Source: Ryuthela nishihirai (lineage: Eukaryota > Arthropoda > Arachnida > Araneae > Heptathelidae). Taken from it: a stretch of 64,000 nt of DNA. Location of the stretch: contig JAWZYU010000034.1 in the NCBI GenBank assembly GCA_038380435.1, positions 26,019,404 through 26,083,403 of the forward strand. The letters run 5' to 3'. Under the pieces are notes generated by a model that did no database searches, was not told the origin of the DNA, and saw only the letters and a program-made list of their open reading frames with translations. A program made the translations under genes and the position numbers. This document shows positions 63,001-64,000 of this stretch, piece after piece (the stretch's first letter is position 1; every line of letters begins with the position of its first letter).

Positions 63001-64000
63001 CTGGAAAAGCGAACTCAGAATTAACAATTTCGCTGTTAGCAAATGCTTAAAACGCTTAAAATTATTATATATGAGCAAGGCAAAATCTATGGGGATGGGG
63101 GGGGGGCAAAGACCATAATCTGTACCCTTGAAAATGTTAGACAGAAAAACGTTATTGAACTTGTGCATATTTCATGTACATTTAAATAACATTTTAGACC
63201 TTTAAACACGGAGAGGAAATACTGGAATGAAAATTCAGTCACTTGGTTCCTCTCTTTACATTATTTTAGATTCAGACCTGTATGTGACTAATTGATATGC
63301 AGCATAATAATAAGAAGGGCGTAGATAAGCCAGATCAAGAGTCTATTGATAAATTTATTCATAGCTTTTTACCCTACTACACCCAACGTACAACTTCATT
63401 CACAAGATAGGCGACGGCAGAAATTTCGGACACCGCTAGAGACCTCTAGAAGCAGATTGGCTATAGAGGCCCTACTATAAGTAGAGGTTGGCCATCTCAA
63501 AATTGGACGCCATGTTTTGTCGTCGCTCGAATTCTTTAGCTTGCATAGCTGAATGGTATTGCATAGATACTTATGGGTTCATGGAAAGGTAGGGTAATAT
63601 TTGATACAGATTTCAGTGTTCATGAGTGGAAGCACTTTAGAAAACGGCTAAAAAAAGGAAAAGTAAATTTTACGGCTTGCTTTTTTTTCTTTAACAAAAG
63701 GTAGAATTTCGTTTTGTTGTCTTGTCTGTCTGCAGACATCGAACTTTTTTGTTTATACATAAAAATAAAAGACTTTTTATGTTAGATAGGAATTAATGAT
63801 ATACATATATTCACTTCATAAATATCCTACTTTCAAAATTCTCTTTATTATCGATTTTTTGTGATCAAGATGAGAAATCTATGTAGAAAATAATTGGGGG
63901 GGAAGAGACTGGATTACTTTTGCGGTGTAACATTTTCTCTTCACTTTAGAAGCCTTTAAAAAAAATCTTAAAAAATGCATAAAATATGTGCAGATTTAAT
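63001..64000. other. intron upstream of the first visible FUT8-like exon
   Basis: No exon recognised. 63705-63835 matches the interspersed repeat at 3330-3420 ('tctgcagacatcgaac', 'ttttatgttagataggaatt'). The rest is unassigned. Confidence 0.45.

Overview
The window is an animal genome, by all signs an invertebrate. It has spliced host exons with GT/AG junctions, long AT-rich introns, tRNA-headed SINEs, several LINE clades, Tc1/mariner, pogo-like, hAT-like and Ginger-like DNA transposons, and many minisatellites. No operon, CRISPR or prokaryotic signal is present. The mix would suit an arthropod, perhaps a chelicerate, but the species cannot be fixed from sequence alone.

One host gene runs through almost the whole window on the minus strand. 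Seven exons (62832-63000, 54654-54768, 45341-45593, 28475-28664, 17665-17841, 15570-15723, 7559-7888) join with consistent phases into about 461 residues. These match alpha-1,6-fucosyltransferase (FUT8) from roughly human residue 120 to the C-terminus, including the GDP-fucose-binding H-V-R-R-T-D-K motif, the D453 and S469 equivalents and a divergent C-terminal SH3 domain. The 5' exons lie beyond 64000.

Everything else is intronic repeat. 1-7200: CR1-like LINE with a SINE, a degenerate ~155-bp array with a perfect 49-bp hairpin, SINEs, a deleted RTE, and a palindromic MITE. 8000-15500: a repeat-filled hAT-like element, a Tc1 fragment with an AT satellite, a +/-/+ cluster of RTE copies, and an array made of SINE tails. 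15900-22500: SINEs, a short MITE, a 42-bp minisatellite and a full-length RTE with a 13-bp target duplication. 22500-28450: a CR1-like LINE and rearranged SINEs. 29450-44030: a deep nest in which a minus-strand LINE is broken by a tandem-repeat hAT-like element (8-bp duplication), itself broken by a 6.5-kb hAT with ~417-bp inverted repeats (8-bp duplication), and separately by a Ginger-like element with a KRBA2/SCAND3-type integrase. 44300-48000: SINE mosaics and a 34-bp array derived from a SINE tail. 48000-53500: two jockey/I-type LINEs with RNase H, one split by a repeat-filled hAT-like element. 55000-64000: tRNA-Ser/Leu-type SINEs, two Tc1 elements (one holding a SINE), a pogo-like MITE, a third palindromic MITE and a degenerate minisatellite reaching almost to the 62832-63000 exon.

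No transposon ORF here looks fully intact. The main interest is the FUT8-like gene, the hAT/hAT/Ginger nest, and the repeated signs of snap-back (inverted template switch) rearrangement.
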